Shown: positions 36,482-46,027 of the stretch, piece by piece | Numbering within the stretch: position 1 is the stretch's first letter | Layout of the letters: the number at the start of each line of letters is the position of its first letter | Assembly (NCBI RefSeq): GCF_032463525.1 | Contig: NZ_CP135971.1 | Span: 682,001 to 746,000 of the forward strand | Origin: Pseudomonas sp. DTU_2021_1001937_2_SI_NGA_ILE_001 | GTDB lineage: Bacteria > Pseudomonadota > Gammaproteobacteria > Pseudomonadales > Pseudomonadaceae | Reading direction: 5' to 3' | DNA length: 64,000 bases | Translations under genes and position numbers: made by a program | Notes under the pieces: model-generated | Databases searched by the model: none | What the model was told of the DNA's origin: nothing | What the model saw: the letters and a program-made list of their open reading frames with translations, nothing else

Positions 36482-37897
36482 TCAGGGCAGGAACGAGGCC
36501 AGCAGCCGGCCCAGTACGGCCATGGCGGCTTCGCTCTGCGGCGTCCAGGGGTAGCCGTGGTTCAGCCGTGCGCAGTGGCCGAACTTGCGCTGCGCCGAGA
36601 ACATCGGCCCTGGTGCGATGCTGATGCCCTGGGCGAGTGCCATCTGGTAGAGCTTCAGCGAGTCGACCGGCTCGGGAAATTCGAACCACAGGAAATAGCC
36701 ACCGCCAGGCCGCGTGACCCGCGTCTGCTCGGGAAAGTGCCGGGCGGCCGAGGCAAGCATCGCACCCTGCTGCATTTCCAGGGTATGGCGCAGCTTGCGC
36801 AAGTGGCGGTCATAGGCGCCGTCTTGCAGGTAGTCGGCGATTGCCGCTTGCGCTGGCACCGAGGGGGAAATGCTGGTCATCAGCTTGAGGCGGCTGACCT
36901 TCGCCGCGAAGCGCCCGCCGGCGACCCAGCCGACCCGGTAGCCGGGGGCCAGGCATTTGGAGAACGAGCCGCAGTGCATCACCAGGCCCTCGGTGTCGAA
37001 GCTCTTCACCGGGCGCGGTGCACGGGTGCCGTAGTACAGCTCGGCGTACACGTCGTCCTCGATCAGCGGCAGCTCGTGTCGCTTGAGCAGCTCGTAGAGG
37101 GCCCGTTTCTTGTCATCGGGCATGCTCGCTCCGAGCGGGTTCTGCAGGCTGCTCATGAACCAGCAGGCCTTGATCGGCAGGCGCTCCAGGCTGTCGGCCA
37201 GGTGCTGCAGGTCGACCCCTTCACGCGGGTGCACCGGAATTTCCACGGCCTTGAGCTTGAGGCGTTCGAGCATCTGCAGGCACGCATAGAAGGCCGGAGC
37301 CTCGATGGCCACCAGGTCGCCTGGTTCGGTTACCGATTGCAGGCACAGACTCAGCGCCTCCATGGCGCCGTTGGTGATCACCAGTTCTTCGCGGGCCGGG
37401 TGAACGCCGCTGTTGAGGTAGCGCAGGGCGATTTGCCGACGCAGTTCCTGGTTGCCACTGGTCATGTCGGCGATTACCCCGTGCGGTGACAGACCGCGCA
37501 CGCTATGGGCCATGGAACGCGCCAGGCGGGGCAGGGGAAACAGGTCCGGGCTGGGGAAGGCCGAGCCGAAGGGGACGGTCTGCGGATCCTGCAGGCTGGC
37601 CAGCACGGAGAACACCAGCTCGCTGACGTCCACGTCGGTGCCAATGGCAGGGCTGGCGTGGATCACCGGCTCGCTCAGCGAGCGGTTGGCGTGTTCGCGT
37701 ACGTAGTAGCCGGAGCGCTCGCGGGCCTGGATCAGACCACGGTCTTCGAGGCGGTAGTAGGCCTGAAACACCGTGGAGGGGCTGACCGCGAAGCGCTGGC
37801 TGGCGACCCGTACCGAGGGCAGCTTTTCCCCGGCCTTGAGGGTGCGGGTGCGGATCATCTGGGCGATGTCTTCGGCAAGCTGTTCGTAGCGTTTCAT
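36482..37897 (-). CDS. MocR-family regulator (GntR HTH + aminotransferase-like domain)
   Basis: 471 residues. GntR-type winged helix (about 1-75: RYEQLAEDIAQMIRTRTL, SPSTVFQAYYRLEDRGLI) joined to a fold-type I aminotransferase domain with the PLP lysine in GSFSKCLAPGYRVGW. MocR proteins bind PLP and sense an amino compound. It is divergent from an AA_synth gene with 263 bp between starts. ATG 37897 is chosen, where domain homology begins; an ATG at 37981 would add 28 residues and has no ribosome site. Confidence 0.87.
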   Translation of the reverse strand: MKRYEQLAEDIAQMIRTRTLKAGEKLPSVRVASQRFAVSPSTVFQAYYRLEDRGLIQARERSGYYVREHANRSLSEPVIHASPAIGTDVDVSELVFSVLASLQDPQTVPFGSAFPSPDLFPLPRLARSMAHSVRGLSPHGVIADMTSGNQELRRQIALRYLNSGVHPAREELVITNGAMEALSLCLQSVTEPGDLVAIEAPAFYACLQMLERLKLKAVEIPVHPREGVDLQHLADSLERLPIKACWFMSSLQNPLGASMPDDKKRALYELLKRHELPLIEDDVYAELYYGTRAPRPVKSFDTEGLVMHCGSFSKCLAPGYRVGWVAGGRFAAKVSRLKLMTSISPSVPAQAAIADYLQDGAYDRHLRKLRHTLEMQQGAMLASAARHFPEQTRVTRPGGGYFLWFEFPEPVDSLKLYQMALAQGISIAPGPMFSAQRKFGHCARLNHGYPWTPQSEAAMAVLGRLLASFLP

Positions 37898-38123
37898 GGC
37901 GGGTACGAGTGATGGGTGATGCGCGAAGGATGCATGGCCGCTACTGATCGCACCAGCGTCATTTTCGGGATTTATTTGCATATCAGATGGGGCCGGGCCA
38001 GCCAGCGTGCCGGTCTGTGGGTGATGTGGGCCGGGCGGGAAAACAGCGGGGGAAGCTGCGCTGCTCTGGCGAAATCCGCTGAATCTGAGCCTTTTGGGCC
38101 AGCCCAGGGCTGAGCAAACTCTT

Positions 38124-38147
38124 GGTATACCGTAATACATCGGTAAT
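38124..38147. promoter_or_regulatory. Candidate operator upstream of AA_synth gene
   Basis: GGTATACC (38124-38131) is a perfect palindrome. CCGTAAT (38130) and CGGTAAT (38141) are direct repeats 11 bp apart just before the AGGAGG site. MocR regulators commonly bind direct repeats, so the divergent MocR protein is the best candidate to act here. Confidence 0.35.
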
Positions 38148-38160
38148 TTCAGGAGGCAAT

Positions 38161-38754
38161 ATGGCTTTTCAGATACGCAAACTGGTCACCTATCACGAAC
38201 AGATCTTCATCGAGGGTGGCAAGGCAGTGCAGACACCACTGAACATGGTGGCCGTAGCGGCGGTGATCAGCAATCCGTGGCATGCCCGGGGCTTCGTCGA
38301 CGACCTCAAGCCAGAGATTCGCGCCCACTGTTCGGCGCTGGGCGAGCTGATCGTCGCGCGCCTGGCCGAGGCCATCGGGGGAGCGGGGCATATACAGGCG
38401 TACGGCAAGGCGGCCGTGGTGGGCGAAGCCGGAGAGGTGGAACACGCCTCGGCGGTCATTCATACCTTGCGTTTTGGCAATCATTTCCGCGAGGCGGTAG
38501 ACGCCAAGAGCTACCTGGTGTTCACCAATAAACGCGGTGGGCCGGGCACTTCGATCCAGGTGCCGATGATGCACAAGGACGACGAGGGTCTGCGTTCGCA
38601 TTACCTGACCTTGGAGATGCGCATCGATGACGCACCACGCGCCGACGAAATCATCGTGGTGCTGGGCGCCGCCGACGGCGGCCGGCCGCATGCGCGGATC
38701 GGTAACCGCTACCTGGACCAGCAGGAACTGGCCACTGAAGCGGCGCCCATCTGA
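38161..38754 (+). CDS. Amino acid synthesis family protein (AA_synth, DUF1185)
   Basis: 197 residues matching the AA_synth family end to end (KLVTYHEQIFIEGG, NPWHARGFVDDL, AYGKAAVVGEAGEVEHA, NKRGGPGTSIQVPMMHK). A role in amino acid or pyrimidine-type metabolism is only inferred by the family name; no reaction is established. A very good AGGAGG site precedes ATG 38161. It is divergent from the MocR gene and followed by a 28-codon membrane ORF. Confidence 0.85.
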   Translation: MAFQIRKLVTYHEQIFIEGGKAVQTPLNMVAVAAVISNPWHARGFVDDLKPEIRAHCSALGELIVARLAEAIGGAGHIQAYGKAAVVGEAGEVEHASAVIHTLRFGNHFREAVDAKSYLVFTNKRGGPGTSIQVPMMHKDDEGLRSHYLTLEMRIDDAPRADEIIVVLGAADGGRPHARIGNRYLDQQELATEAAPI

Positions 38755-38847
38755 TACGGTTTTTATTGGTATTTCTGAATCTGTAATCGGATCAGCCATC
38801 GGCGCAGGCTATGCCCATGATCTTTGATAAGTGACAGGAGCAACGAG

Positions 38848-38934
38848 ATGGGCAAGATGGCGCTTTTCATGCTTGGCTTTCTGGCGGTGACCATTCTGAT
38901 CGGGGCCCTGGCCACCATCCCGCCGCCGCTGTAA
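38848..38934 (+). CDS. 28-residue single-TM small protein
   Basis: ATG 38848 has AGGAG at good spacing. It encodes MGKMALFMLGFLAVTILIGA followed by LATIPPPL and TAA. It has one TM helix and a short Pro-rich tail. The ribosome site, the compact gene and a terminator hairpin 16 nt after the stop support expression. It lies 93 bp after the AA_synth gene. I do not recognise it. Small membrane proteins like this often regulate transporters or stress responses. Confidence 0.55.
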   Translation: MGKMALFMLGFLAVTILIGALATIPPPL

Positions 38935-38950
38935 TGCCTGTGGCCAACCA

Positions 38951-38983
38951 GCAGCCCTCGACGTGCCGAGGGCTGCCGCGTTT
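38951..38983 (+). terminator. Terminator after small membrane ORF
   Basis: A perfect 10 bp stem (38951-38960 with 38967-38976, GCAGCCCTCG/CGAGGGCTGC) with a 6 nt loop is followed by CGCGTTTAC. The U-tract is short, but the hairpin is strong and correctly placed. Confidence 0.65.
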
Positions 38984-39072
38984 ACGCAACCTCAGTGCCC
39001 TATGACAGGTGTTCTTCGCTGAGCATGCCGTCTAAACTGCGCGGCCCAGAGCACTGACCAGGCATCCCTCCC

Positions 39073-39765
39073 TTGAATGTTCCGCTGATTCTGCTTCCCG
39101 GCCTGTTGAACGATGCGCGCCTGTGGGCGCCACAACGCGCCGTCCTCGAACCTGACCGAGCCGTTCAGGTTCCTGACCTCACCCTGGATGACAGCATCGC
39201 CGCCATGGCGCGCCGGGTGCTGGACGCTGCACCGCCGCGTTTCGCCCTGGGGGCATTGTCGATGGGGGGCTATGTGGCGCTGGAGATCGTGCGCCAGGCC
39301 CCGCAGCGCGTCGAACGCCTGGCCCTGGTGGACACCATGGCCCGTCCGGACAGCGCAGACCGTGCGCGGGTGCGTCGTGGCCTGCTGGAATTGGCGCACA
39401 TGGGCACCTTCAAGGGCGTGACGCCGCAACTGCTGCCCAAGCTGATTCACCGCAACAGCCTGGACACGCCAGCCGCCCAGACGGTGCGCGACATGGCCCT
39501 GGCGGTGGGACGCGAAGGATTCATTCGCCAGCAGCAGGCGATCATTGAGCGCGCCGACTATTCGGCATGGTTGGCAGATATCCAGGTGCCGACCCTGGTG
39601 ATCGTGGGCGCAGACGACCAGATCACCCCGGTGGAGGAAGCACAATTCATCCACCAGGGCATAGCCGGTTCGCGGCTGGAGATCATTGCCGAATGCGGCC
39701 ACCTGCCGCCGCTGGAGCATCCCGAGTTGACCACCCGGCTGCTGCAGCAATGGCTTTCGGCCTAG
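39073..39765 (+). CDS. Alpha/beta hydrolase
   Basis: 230 residues of the alpha/beta hydrolase fold: nucleophile elbow GALSMGGYVA (Ser near 62), acid in VIVGADDQITP and catalytic His in AECGHLPPLEHP. No signal peptide. The only in-frame start near the homology is TTG 39073; no strong ribosome site is visible, so the start is uncertain. Substrate unknown (ester or small amide). Confidence 0.82.
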   Translation: MNVPLILLPGLLNDARLWAPQRAVLEPDRAVQVPDLTLDDSIAAMARRVLDAAPPRFALGALSMGGYVALEIVRQAPQRVERLALVDTMARPDSADRARVRRGLLELAHMGTFKGVTPQLLPKLIHRNSLDTPAAQTVRDMALAVGREGFIRQQQAIIERADYSAWLADIQVPTLVIVGADDQITPVEEAQFIHQGIAGSRLEIIAECGHLPPLEHPELTTRLLQQWLSA

Positions 39766-39827
39766 CCGAACGCCCTGAGGGGCGGGCTCAGCCGTGAACA
39801 GGCGCCGCTGAAGCGGCTCCTATCTCC

Positions 39828-42017
39828 TCACAGACTCCACGACACTCCGGCATAGATGCCCCGGCCTTCGCCCGGTGTGGAGCGCGCCACGTCCTGGCCG
39901 CGATCGTCGTAGCCTGGGGTGACGGTCGTCGCGTAGCGCTGGTTGGTCAGGTTGCGCAGGTCCAGCCAGGTCTGCCAGTGCTGGTCGGGCGAGTTGTAGC
40001 CCAGGGTCGCGCCAAACAGGTTGTAGTGGTCGGCGTAGAACGAGTTGGCATAGTCCACCGCCACCTTGGCGGCGTATTCGGTGTTGACGCCCAGGTACAT
40101 GCCGGTGGAATGCGTGTAGCGCAGCTCGGCCTGGTAATAGTGCTGCGGGACGCCAGGCAGGCGGTTGTCGCCGAAGCGCTTGTCGTCGCGGTAGTGGAAG
40201 TCGCTCCAGGTATAGGCCTGGCGCAGCTCGACCTTGCCAGCCGGGCCTTTCCACAAGGGGCTGGTCAGACCCAGCTCGACGCCCTGGTGCACCGTGGGGC
40301 TGGCGTTGTTTTCGGCGACCACCGATGAAGTGCTGGCGCTGGCCGCCTGGATCTCGACGCTGAGCAGTTCATGGCGCACTTGCGAGTAGTACCAGGCCAG
40401 GTCCCACTGCCCCAGCCGGTTTTCGCCCCGACCGCCCAGCTCCAGGGTGGTGGCGGTCTGGTTGTCGAGTTTCACGCCACCGCTCTGCAGCCCAGTGGCG
40501 GCGCCGCTGCCGGCCGGGAAATACTTGTTCGAGCCCCAGATCATCGACCAGGCGTGCGGCGGCTCCACCGAGCGGCTGAGGTTGCCGTACAGCTGCAGTT
40601 GCGGGTCGACCTGGTAGCGCAGCCCCAGGCGTGCGGCATAGTCCCAGGCATGGGTGCTCAGCGGGTCGTGGGCGTCGGGGTAGGTGACTTCGGTTTCCCG
40701 GCGGGTGTAGATCGCCGCCACGCCGGTGCTCAGCCACAGGTCCGGGGCCAGTTCCAGGTCGTTGGCGGCCTGCAGCACGCTGTCCGAGCCCAGGTAGCTG
40801 TAGTCGCGAGTACGGGTGCCGGGGGCGAAGCCGGCGGTGTTGCCGGCCGGGGTGCGCACGAACTCCGACGTGCCGCTGTTGGGCAGGCCCTGGGTGTGGC
40901 GCAAGCCCAGGGTGGTCCGGCTGTTCAGGCCGAACAGTTGGTGCTGGCGCACGTAATTCAGGGTGCCGCTGACATCCGTATAGGCCACCTTCAGGCGGTT
41001 GGTGCCTTCGCGCAGGTCCATGGGGTAGTCGTGGTAGACCAGGCCGGCCTCGACCCGTGACTGGTCGTCGATGTACCAGGTGGTCTTGTTCGCCAGCCAG
41101 GTGCTGCCCGGCTGCACGCGTTTGTTGTCGCGTGCCACGTTGAGTGGGTTGGCGTCGCGCGGGTCGTGGCGGATCTGCTCGCGAGTCAGGCGCCCCGGCG
41201 TTTCGTAGTCGTTCTCGCGATAGCGGAAGTAGAAGCGTGTCTCAAGGTTCGGCCCCAGGCGGTAGCCCAGGTTGGCGGCGATACCCTGGGCGTTGCCGGC
41301 GGTCTGGTCTTGAAAGCCATCGGTGCGCGAGTCGGTGAGGCTCACGTAGTAGTCCAGGTCGCCCAGTACCTGTCCAGAGCTGATCTGGCGCTTGGTGTAG
41401 CCATGGCTGCCCACTTCGTAGCGCAGTTGCAGCGGCGAGGCGTCGTAGCCGGTGTGCGTCACGTAGTTCACCGCACCGCCCAAGGCCAGCGAGCCACGCT
41501 CGAAGCCGTTGGCGCCACGATAGACCTCGACGCGGCTCAGCCACAGGGGTTCCTTGAGTTCGTAAGGCGTACCGCCCGGGCCGGTGAGCGGCAGGCCATC
41601 GAAGGTTTCGTACAGGCCTGAGGCATGCCCCCCCGGGGCGCGGTTCAGGCCCGAGCCGCGGATCGACAGTTTGCTGCCTTCATTGTGCGCGGTACGCGCA
41701 TAGACCCCCGGCTGGTAGCGGAACACATCTTCGTTGCTGCTGACCCGGCCCTGGCCGACGCGGCCCATGTCCACCAGGTTGCTGGCCCCCGGCACGCGGT
41801 GCAGTTCTTCGCGGGCGCTTTCCAGCTCCGTGACGGGTTGGGCATTGACCTCGATATCGCCCAGATCAAGCGCTTCGCCGGCCATGGCCTGGGGGGCGCA
41901 GGCCAGCATGGCGCTGAGTCCCAGGCTGCGCACTGGACGTTGCCAGGCGCCGCAAGTGGCGCGGCGCACAGCGGCCAGTGGGCTGAGGGCGAAGGGCGGG
42001 GCGGGTGGCACGGGCAT
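39828..42017 (-). CDS. TonB-dependent outer-membrane receptor
   Basis: 729 residues. A long N-terminal region with a signal peptide (cleavage near APQAMAGEA), a TonB-box-like GDIEVNAQP, a plug domain (EELHRVPGASNLVDM, SIRGSGLN, VEVYRGANG) and a 22-strand beta-barrel ending in a C-terminal aromatic (GVSWSL), which suits outer-membrane insertion. The ligand may be a ferric siderophore or another chelate such as a cofactor. It is FecA-like in general form, but no FecI/FecR pair is nearby. ATG 42017 has AAGGAA upstream and is preferred over 42038 and 42086. It is divergent from a LOV kinase gene. Confidence 0.87.
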   Translation of the reverse strand: MPVPPAPPFALSPLAAVRRATCGAWQRPVRSLGLSAMLACAPQAMAGEALDLGDIEVNAQPVTELESAREELHRVPGASNLVDMGRVGQGRVSSNEDVFRYQPGVYARTAHNEGSKLSIRGSGLNRAPGGHASGLYETFDGLPLTGPGGTPYELKEPLWLSRVEVYRGANGFERGSLALGGAVNYVTHTGYDASPLQLRYEVGSHGYTKRQISSGQVLGDLDYYVSLTDSRTDGFQDQTAGNAQGIAANLGYRLGPNLETRFYFRYRENDYETPGRLTREQIRHDPRDANPLNVARDNKRVQPGSTWLANKTTWYIDDQSRVEAGLVYHDYPMDLREGTNRLKVAYTDVSGTLNYVRQHQLFGLNSRTTLGLRHTQGLPNSGTSEFVRTPAGNTAGFAPGTRTRDYSYLGSDSVLQAANDLELAPDLWLSTGVAAIYTRRETEVTYPDAHDPLSTHAWDYAARLGLRYQVDPQLQLYGNLSRSVEPPHAWSMIWGSNKYFPAGSGAATGLQSGGVKLDNQTATTLELGGRGENRLGQWDLAWYYSQVRHELLSVEIQAASASTSSVVAENNASPTVHQGVELGLTSPLWKGPAGKVELRQAYTWSDFHYRDDKRFGDNRLPGVPQHYYQAELRYTHSTGMYLGVNTEYAAKVAVDYANSFYADHYNLFGATLGYNSPDQHWQTWLDLRNLTNQRYATTVTPGYDDRGQDVARSTPGEGRGIYAGVSWSL

Positions 42018-42154
42018 CGAGCGTGTTCCTTGCAGCATCGGTAGAAGAAGTACGTCATTCGATGCTGCGCCGGGCCTGGGGGTCACGCCCCTGAACTCTG
42101 TGGCCGTTCATCGGGTCGTAGCCAGTAAGCAAGTGAATCTCCAGGGGGCATGGC

Positions 42155-43756
42155 GTGGCGGAAAACAAGACACGGGTCGACAATGCGGCGACGGGTGACA
42201 TCAGCCATCTGGGCAAGAACATATTCTTCGCCGCCGTGGAAACCACGCGCATGCCGATGATCGTCACCGACCCGAATCGGCCGGACAATCCGATCATCTT
42301 CGCCAACAAAGCCTTCCTGCACATGACCGGCTATACCTGGGACGAGGTGCTGGGCCACAACTGCCGCTTCCTGCAGGGGCCGGAAACCGACCGCGAGGTG
42401 GTGCGCCAGGTGCGCGAGGCCATCGAGGCACGCCGGGACATTTCCACCGAGATCCTCAATTACCGCAAGGACGGCTCCAGCTTCTGGAACGCGCTGTTCA
42501 TTTCGCCGATCTTCAACGAGAACGGCGACCTGATCTATTTCTTCGCCTCGCAGCTGGATGTCAGTCGTCGTCGTGACGCTGAAGATGCCCTGCGCCAGTC
42601 GCAGAAGATGGAGGCACTCGGACAGCTCACCGGTGGCATCGCCCATGACTTCAACAACCTGCTCCAGGTCATGGGGGGCTACATCGACCTGATCGGCAAT
42701 GCCATGGAAAAGCCCCAGGTCGATACCCAGCGCGTGCAGCGCAGCGTGCATCACGCCAAGGCGGCGGTGGAGCGTGCCAGTACCCTGACCAAGCAGCTGC
42801 TGGCCTTCGCCCGCAAACAGAAGCTGCAGGGCCGAGTGCTCAACCTCAACGGCCTGGTCGACAGCGTGCAGCCGATGATCGAGCGCACCTTTGGTGCCGG
42901 GGTCAGCGTGGAAACCGACCTGGATCCGGCACTGCGTAACTGTCGCATCGATCCGACCCAGGCCGAGGTCGCTCTGCTGAACATCTTCGCCAACGCCCGG
43001 GACGCCCTGGCAGGGCGTACAGACCCGAAGATCTTCATCGAAACCCGCAACATGGAGGTGCATGACCTGGCCGGCATGACTCACGATGGACTGTTGCCAG
43101 GCCATTACGTGAGCATCGCCATCACCGACAATGGCGTCGGCATGCCGGCCAGTATCCGCGAGCGAGTGATGGACCCGTTCTTCACCACCAAGGACGAAGG
43201 CAAGGGCTCCGGGCTGGGCCTGTCGATGGTCTATGGCTTCGCCAAGCAGTCTGGCGGCGCGGCACGCATCTACACCGAGGAGGGCGTGGGCACCACGCTG
43301 CGCCTGTACTTCCCGGTCGACGAAGCCAGCGTCGCCGCCCATGAAATTCAGCGCGTGCCCGAGGGGCGCCAGGGCAGCGAGCGCATCCTGATCGTCGAAG
43401 ACCGCCCGGACGTCGCCGAACTGGCGAGAATGGTCCTGGAGGATTATGGCTATACCACCGACATCGTGCTCAACGCCCGCGAAGCGCTGAAGCGCTTCGA
43501 GTCGGGCGCGCAGTACGACCTGCTGTTCACCGACCTGATCATGCCCGGCGGCATGAACGGGGTGATGCTGGCCCGCGAAGTGAAACGCCGTTATCCGGAT
43601 ATCAAGGTGCTGCTCACCACCGGTTACGCGGAAAGCTCCATCGAGCGCACTGACATCGGCGGGGCGGAGTTCGACGTGGTGTCCAAGCCCTGCATGCCAC
43701 ATGACCTGGCGCGCAAGGTGCGCCAGGTGCTGGACGGGCCGAACGGGATTACCTGA
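42155..43756 (+). CDS. LOV-domain blue-light hybrid histidine kinase
   Basis: 533 residues. An N-terminal PAS/LOV domain carries the canonical GHNCRFLQG motif with the photoactive Cys70 that forms a flavin adduct. Then come a DHp region ([10 protein letters not shown], His near 165), an ATPase domain ([20 protein letters not shown]) and a receiver domain with Asp near 460 (LLFTDLIMP). The LOV-HK-RR order and length match the P. syringae LOV-HK photoreceptor. GTG 42155 has AGGGGG upstream. It probably reports blue light to a phosphorelay affecting motility or attachment. It is divergent from the TonB receptor gene with 137 bp between. Confidence 0.92.
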   Translation: MAENKTRVDNAATGDISHLGKNIFFAAVETTRMPMIVTDPNRPDNPIIFANKAFLHMTGYTWDEVLGHNCRFLQGPETDREVVRQVREAIEARRDISTEILNYRKDGSSFWNALFISPIFNENGDLIYFFASQLDVSRRRDAEDALRQSQKMEALGQLTGGIAHDFNNLLQVMGGYIDLIGNAMEKPQVDTQRVQRSVHHAKAAVERASTLTKQLLAFARKQKLQGRVLNLNGLVDSVQPMIERTFGAGVSVETDLDPALRNCRIDPTQAEVALLNIFANARDALAGRTDPKIFIETRNMEVHDLAGMTHDGLLPGHYVSIAITDNGVGMPASIRERVMDPFFTTKDEGKGSGLGLSMVYGFAKQSGGAARIYTEEGVGTTLRLYFPVDEASVAAHEIQRVPEGRQGSERILIVEDRPDVAELARMVLEDYGYTTDIVLNAREALKRFESGAQYDLLFTDLIMPGGMNGVMLAREVKRRYPDIKVLLTTGYAESSIERTDIGGAEFDVVSKPCMPHDLARKVRQVLDGPNGIT

Positions 43757-44278
43757 GTGGCGTTCGCTTTTCAGCGCTGGGCAGCTATTTCGGGTGGCGG
43801 AACGGCAGTCTTGAGGTTGATGCCGATGGTGCTGCCCGGCAAGTGGCCCAGGCGTCTGCGCTAGCCGGAAAAAAGCATACCGCACCAATAAGGGTGAAAC
43901 GGTGCTTCGTCAGGTCGCGCTTGTTTTTTCAAACGCTACAACAGGCTGAATGCGGCCTCACGACTTCCTGGCCCCGTAAGGTTTCGCGTCATGGTTCCTG
44001 TTTCGGCCTACCTGAACATTGCCTGTCCGAGTATCTGGGACGGGCTTCAGGACAGTAGCCAGACGCTTGGGGACACTTTACAGCCGTCAAGGGCTAGTGA
44101 CAGACTGCCATCAGCAAACCCGCCTGGATGTTCTGCACGCCGCGTTCCTGGTGCGCGTCAGTCATCCTCAGCTGCTACCTTGATAACGCTTGAAACAAAC
44201 TTCTGCGGCCTGGCCGTTGGATTTGTGTCTTGCCGTACCTGCAAAGCCCCTCGAACGCGCTTAAGGATAAGACTCGCC
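43757..44278. other. Long leader before second chemoreceptor
   Basis: This 522 bp stretch has no gene I support. In-frame extension of the chemoreceptor up to 43991 lacks a ribosome site and is compositionally unlike the protein. TCAAG (44087-44091), 15 bp, then GCCATCAG (44107-44114) is a weak FliA-like promoter candidate. A T-rich run occurs at 43924-43930. Confidence 0.35.
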
Positions 44279-45898
44279 ATGAACCTTCGATCCATGCCCA
44301 TCGCCCGTCGCAGCATGCTGTGTTTCGGCGCCATTGCCATTCTGGTCGTGATGCTGGGTCTGTTCAGCCTCAACCAGATGACCAATATCCGCAACGAGAG
44401 TGAAGTGATCGAGCGCGATTCGATTCCCGCCATCGTGTCGAGCAGCAAGCTTGCACTGGCGTTAGCGCGCCTGCGCCTGGAAACCATCCGCCTGGCTGCC
44501 GACCCTGGCAGGGTGGACGGCACCTACGCGAAGATCCAGGAGATCGGTGGGGTTATCGAAGCCGAGCTGGCTCGCTTCAAGGCGCTGATCGGCTCACCCG
44601 AGGAGCAGACTCACTTCGACAAGCTGACCGACATCTTCCACGAGTACCTCAAGCATGACGCGACCCTGGTCACGCTGATAAAGCAGGGCCGTATCGACGA
44701 GGTGCGCGAGATGCTGGCGACGCGGATGAACGACTTGGGCATCGCGATGAACGCGTCGTCGGGCAAATTGCAGAGTCTCAACCTTGATGAGGCCAACCAT
44801 CACACCGAAGTGGCCGCCGTGATGTTCGCCAACTCGCAGAAAATCACCATTCTGGCCATCGTTCTGGCCGTGGCGCTGACCGTCCTGCTGTCCTGGCGGG
44901 TAACACGCAGCCTGACAGCGCCGTTGAGCACCGCCGTAACCGCTGCGCAGACCATCGCTTCGGGTGACCTTACCCGTGAGCTGGATCTGGCCGGCAAGGA
45001 CGAGGCGGCGCAATTGCTGCAGGCCATGCATGCGATGCAGACCACCTTGCGTGGCACCCTGGAGCATATCGGCAAGTCGGCAGAGCAACTGGCGTCTTCC
45101 ACCGAGCAGATGAGCGCGGTGATGAGCGAGAGCGCCCAGGGATTGCAGCAGCAGAATAACGAGATCGAAATGGCCGCTACCGCGGTGACCGAAATGAGCC
45201 ATGCCGTTGAGGAAGTGGCGTCCAACGCGGTGACCACCTCGGCCGATTCCAAGGCCGCCGCCGAAACCGCGCGCTTCGGCCAGGTTCAGCTCACCGACAC
45301 CCTGACCGCCATCGGGGCATTGACCGGCAACGTGTTGACCGCATCTGAGCAGGCGCGCCACCTGGCGGACCAGACGCAGAACATCAGCAAGGTGCTGGAC
45401 GTGATTCGCGCCGTGGCCGAACAGACCAACCTGCTGGCCCTGAACGCCGCGATCGAGGCGGCGCGTGCCGGTGAGGCCGGGCGCGGCTTTGCGGTGGTGG
45501 CCGACGAGGTGCGTTCGCTGGCGCATCGCACCGGCGAGTCGACCCGGGAAATCGAACAGATGATCGGCAGTATCCAGCAAGGCACCAGCCAGACCGTCTC
45601 GGCCTTGTTGACCAGCGCCGAGCAGGCGCGCCAGACCCAGGAACAGGCGCGCGCTGCCAACGAAGCGCTGAGCACCATCACCCAGGCGGTCAGCGGTATC
45701 GACGAGCGTAACCTGGTGATTGCCAGCGCCGCCGAGGAGCAGGCCCAGGTGGCCCGTGAGGTGGACCGCAACCTGGTGCGTATTCGTGACCTTTCGATCC
45801 AGACCTCTGCCGGCGCCGAGCAGACCCAGACGGCCAGCCAGGAACTGTCGCGCCTGGCCGGCGACTTGAGTGGTCTGGTGCGCCGCTTCAAGGTCTGA
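44279..45898 (+). CDS. Methyl-accepting chemotaxis protein with four-helix-bundle sensor
   Basis: 539 residues. TM1 about 12-32, an all-helical periplasmic domain (33-186; 4HB type: [17 protein letters not shown] and the central amphipathic helices), TM2 about 188-208, HAMP to 262, and the MCP signalling domain with the conserved tip ([20 protein letters not shown] near 391). No C-terminal pentapeptide. The ATG is at 44279; the upstream ORF extension is rejected. 4HB receptors bind amino acids or organic acids; the ligand is unknown. Confidence 0.92.
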   Translation: MNLRSMPIARRSMLCFGAIAILVVMLGLFSLNQMTNIRNESEVIERDSIPAIVSSSKLALALARLRLETIRLAADPGRVDGTYAKIQEIGGVIEAELARFKALIGSPEEQTHFDKLTDIFHEYLKHDATLVTLIKQGRIDEVREMLATRMNDLGIAMNASSGKLQSLNLDEANHHTEVAAVMFANSQKITILAIVLAVALTVLLSWRVTRSLTAPLSTAVTAAQTIASGDLTRELDLAGKDEAAQLLQAMHAMQTTLRGTLEHIGKSAEQLASSTEQMSAVMSESAQGLQQQNNEIEMAATAVTEMSHAVEEVASNAVTTSADSKAAAETARFGQVQLTDTLTAIGALTGNVLTASEQARHLADQTQNISKVLDVIRAVAEQTNLLALNAAIEAARAGEAGRGFAVVADEVRSLAHRTGESTREIEQMIGSIQQGTSQTVSALLTSAEQARQTQEQARAANEALSTITQAVSGIDERNLVIASAAEEQAQVAREVDRNLVRIRDLSIQTSAGAEQTQTASQELSRLAGDLSGLVRRFKV

Positions 45899-45972
45899 CA
45901 GACGCCGGGGCGGTTTCTGGCGGCGCGGCTGCAAGGCGGGTACGCAACTCGGTTATCATGCGCGTCACTTTC

Positions 45973-46001
45973 TGTCAGGCGGCCCTACGGCCCGCCTGAC
46001 A
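45973..46001. terminator. Perfect hairpin between MCP and hisN
   Basis: TGTCAGGCGG (45973-45982) and CCGCCTGACA (45992-46001) form a perfect 10 bp stem with a 9 nt loop, 74 nt after the chemoreceptor stop and 26 nt before the hisN ATG. No U-tract follows, so it may be a terminator, a leader hairpin or a protein-binding site. Confidence 0.4.
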
Positions 46002-46027
46002 CCCTGCATCGATCACAGGAACGCGCC

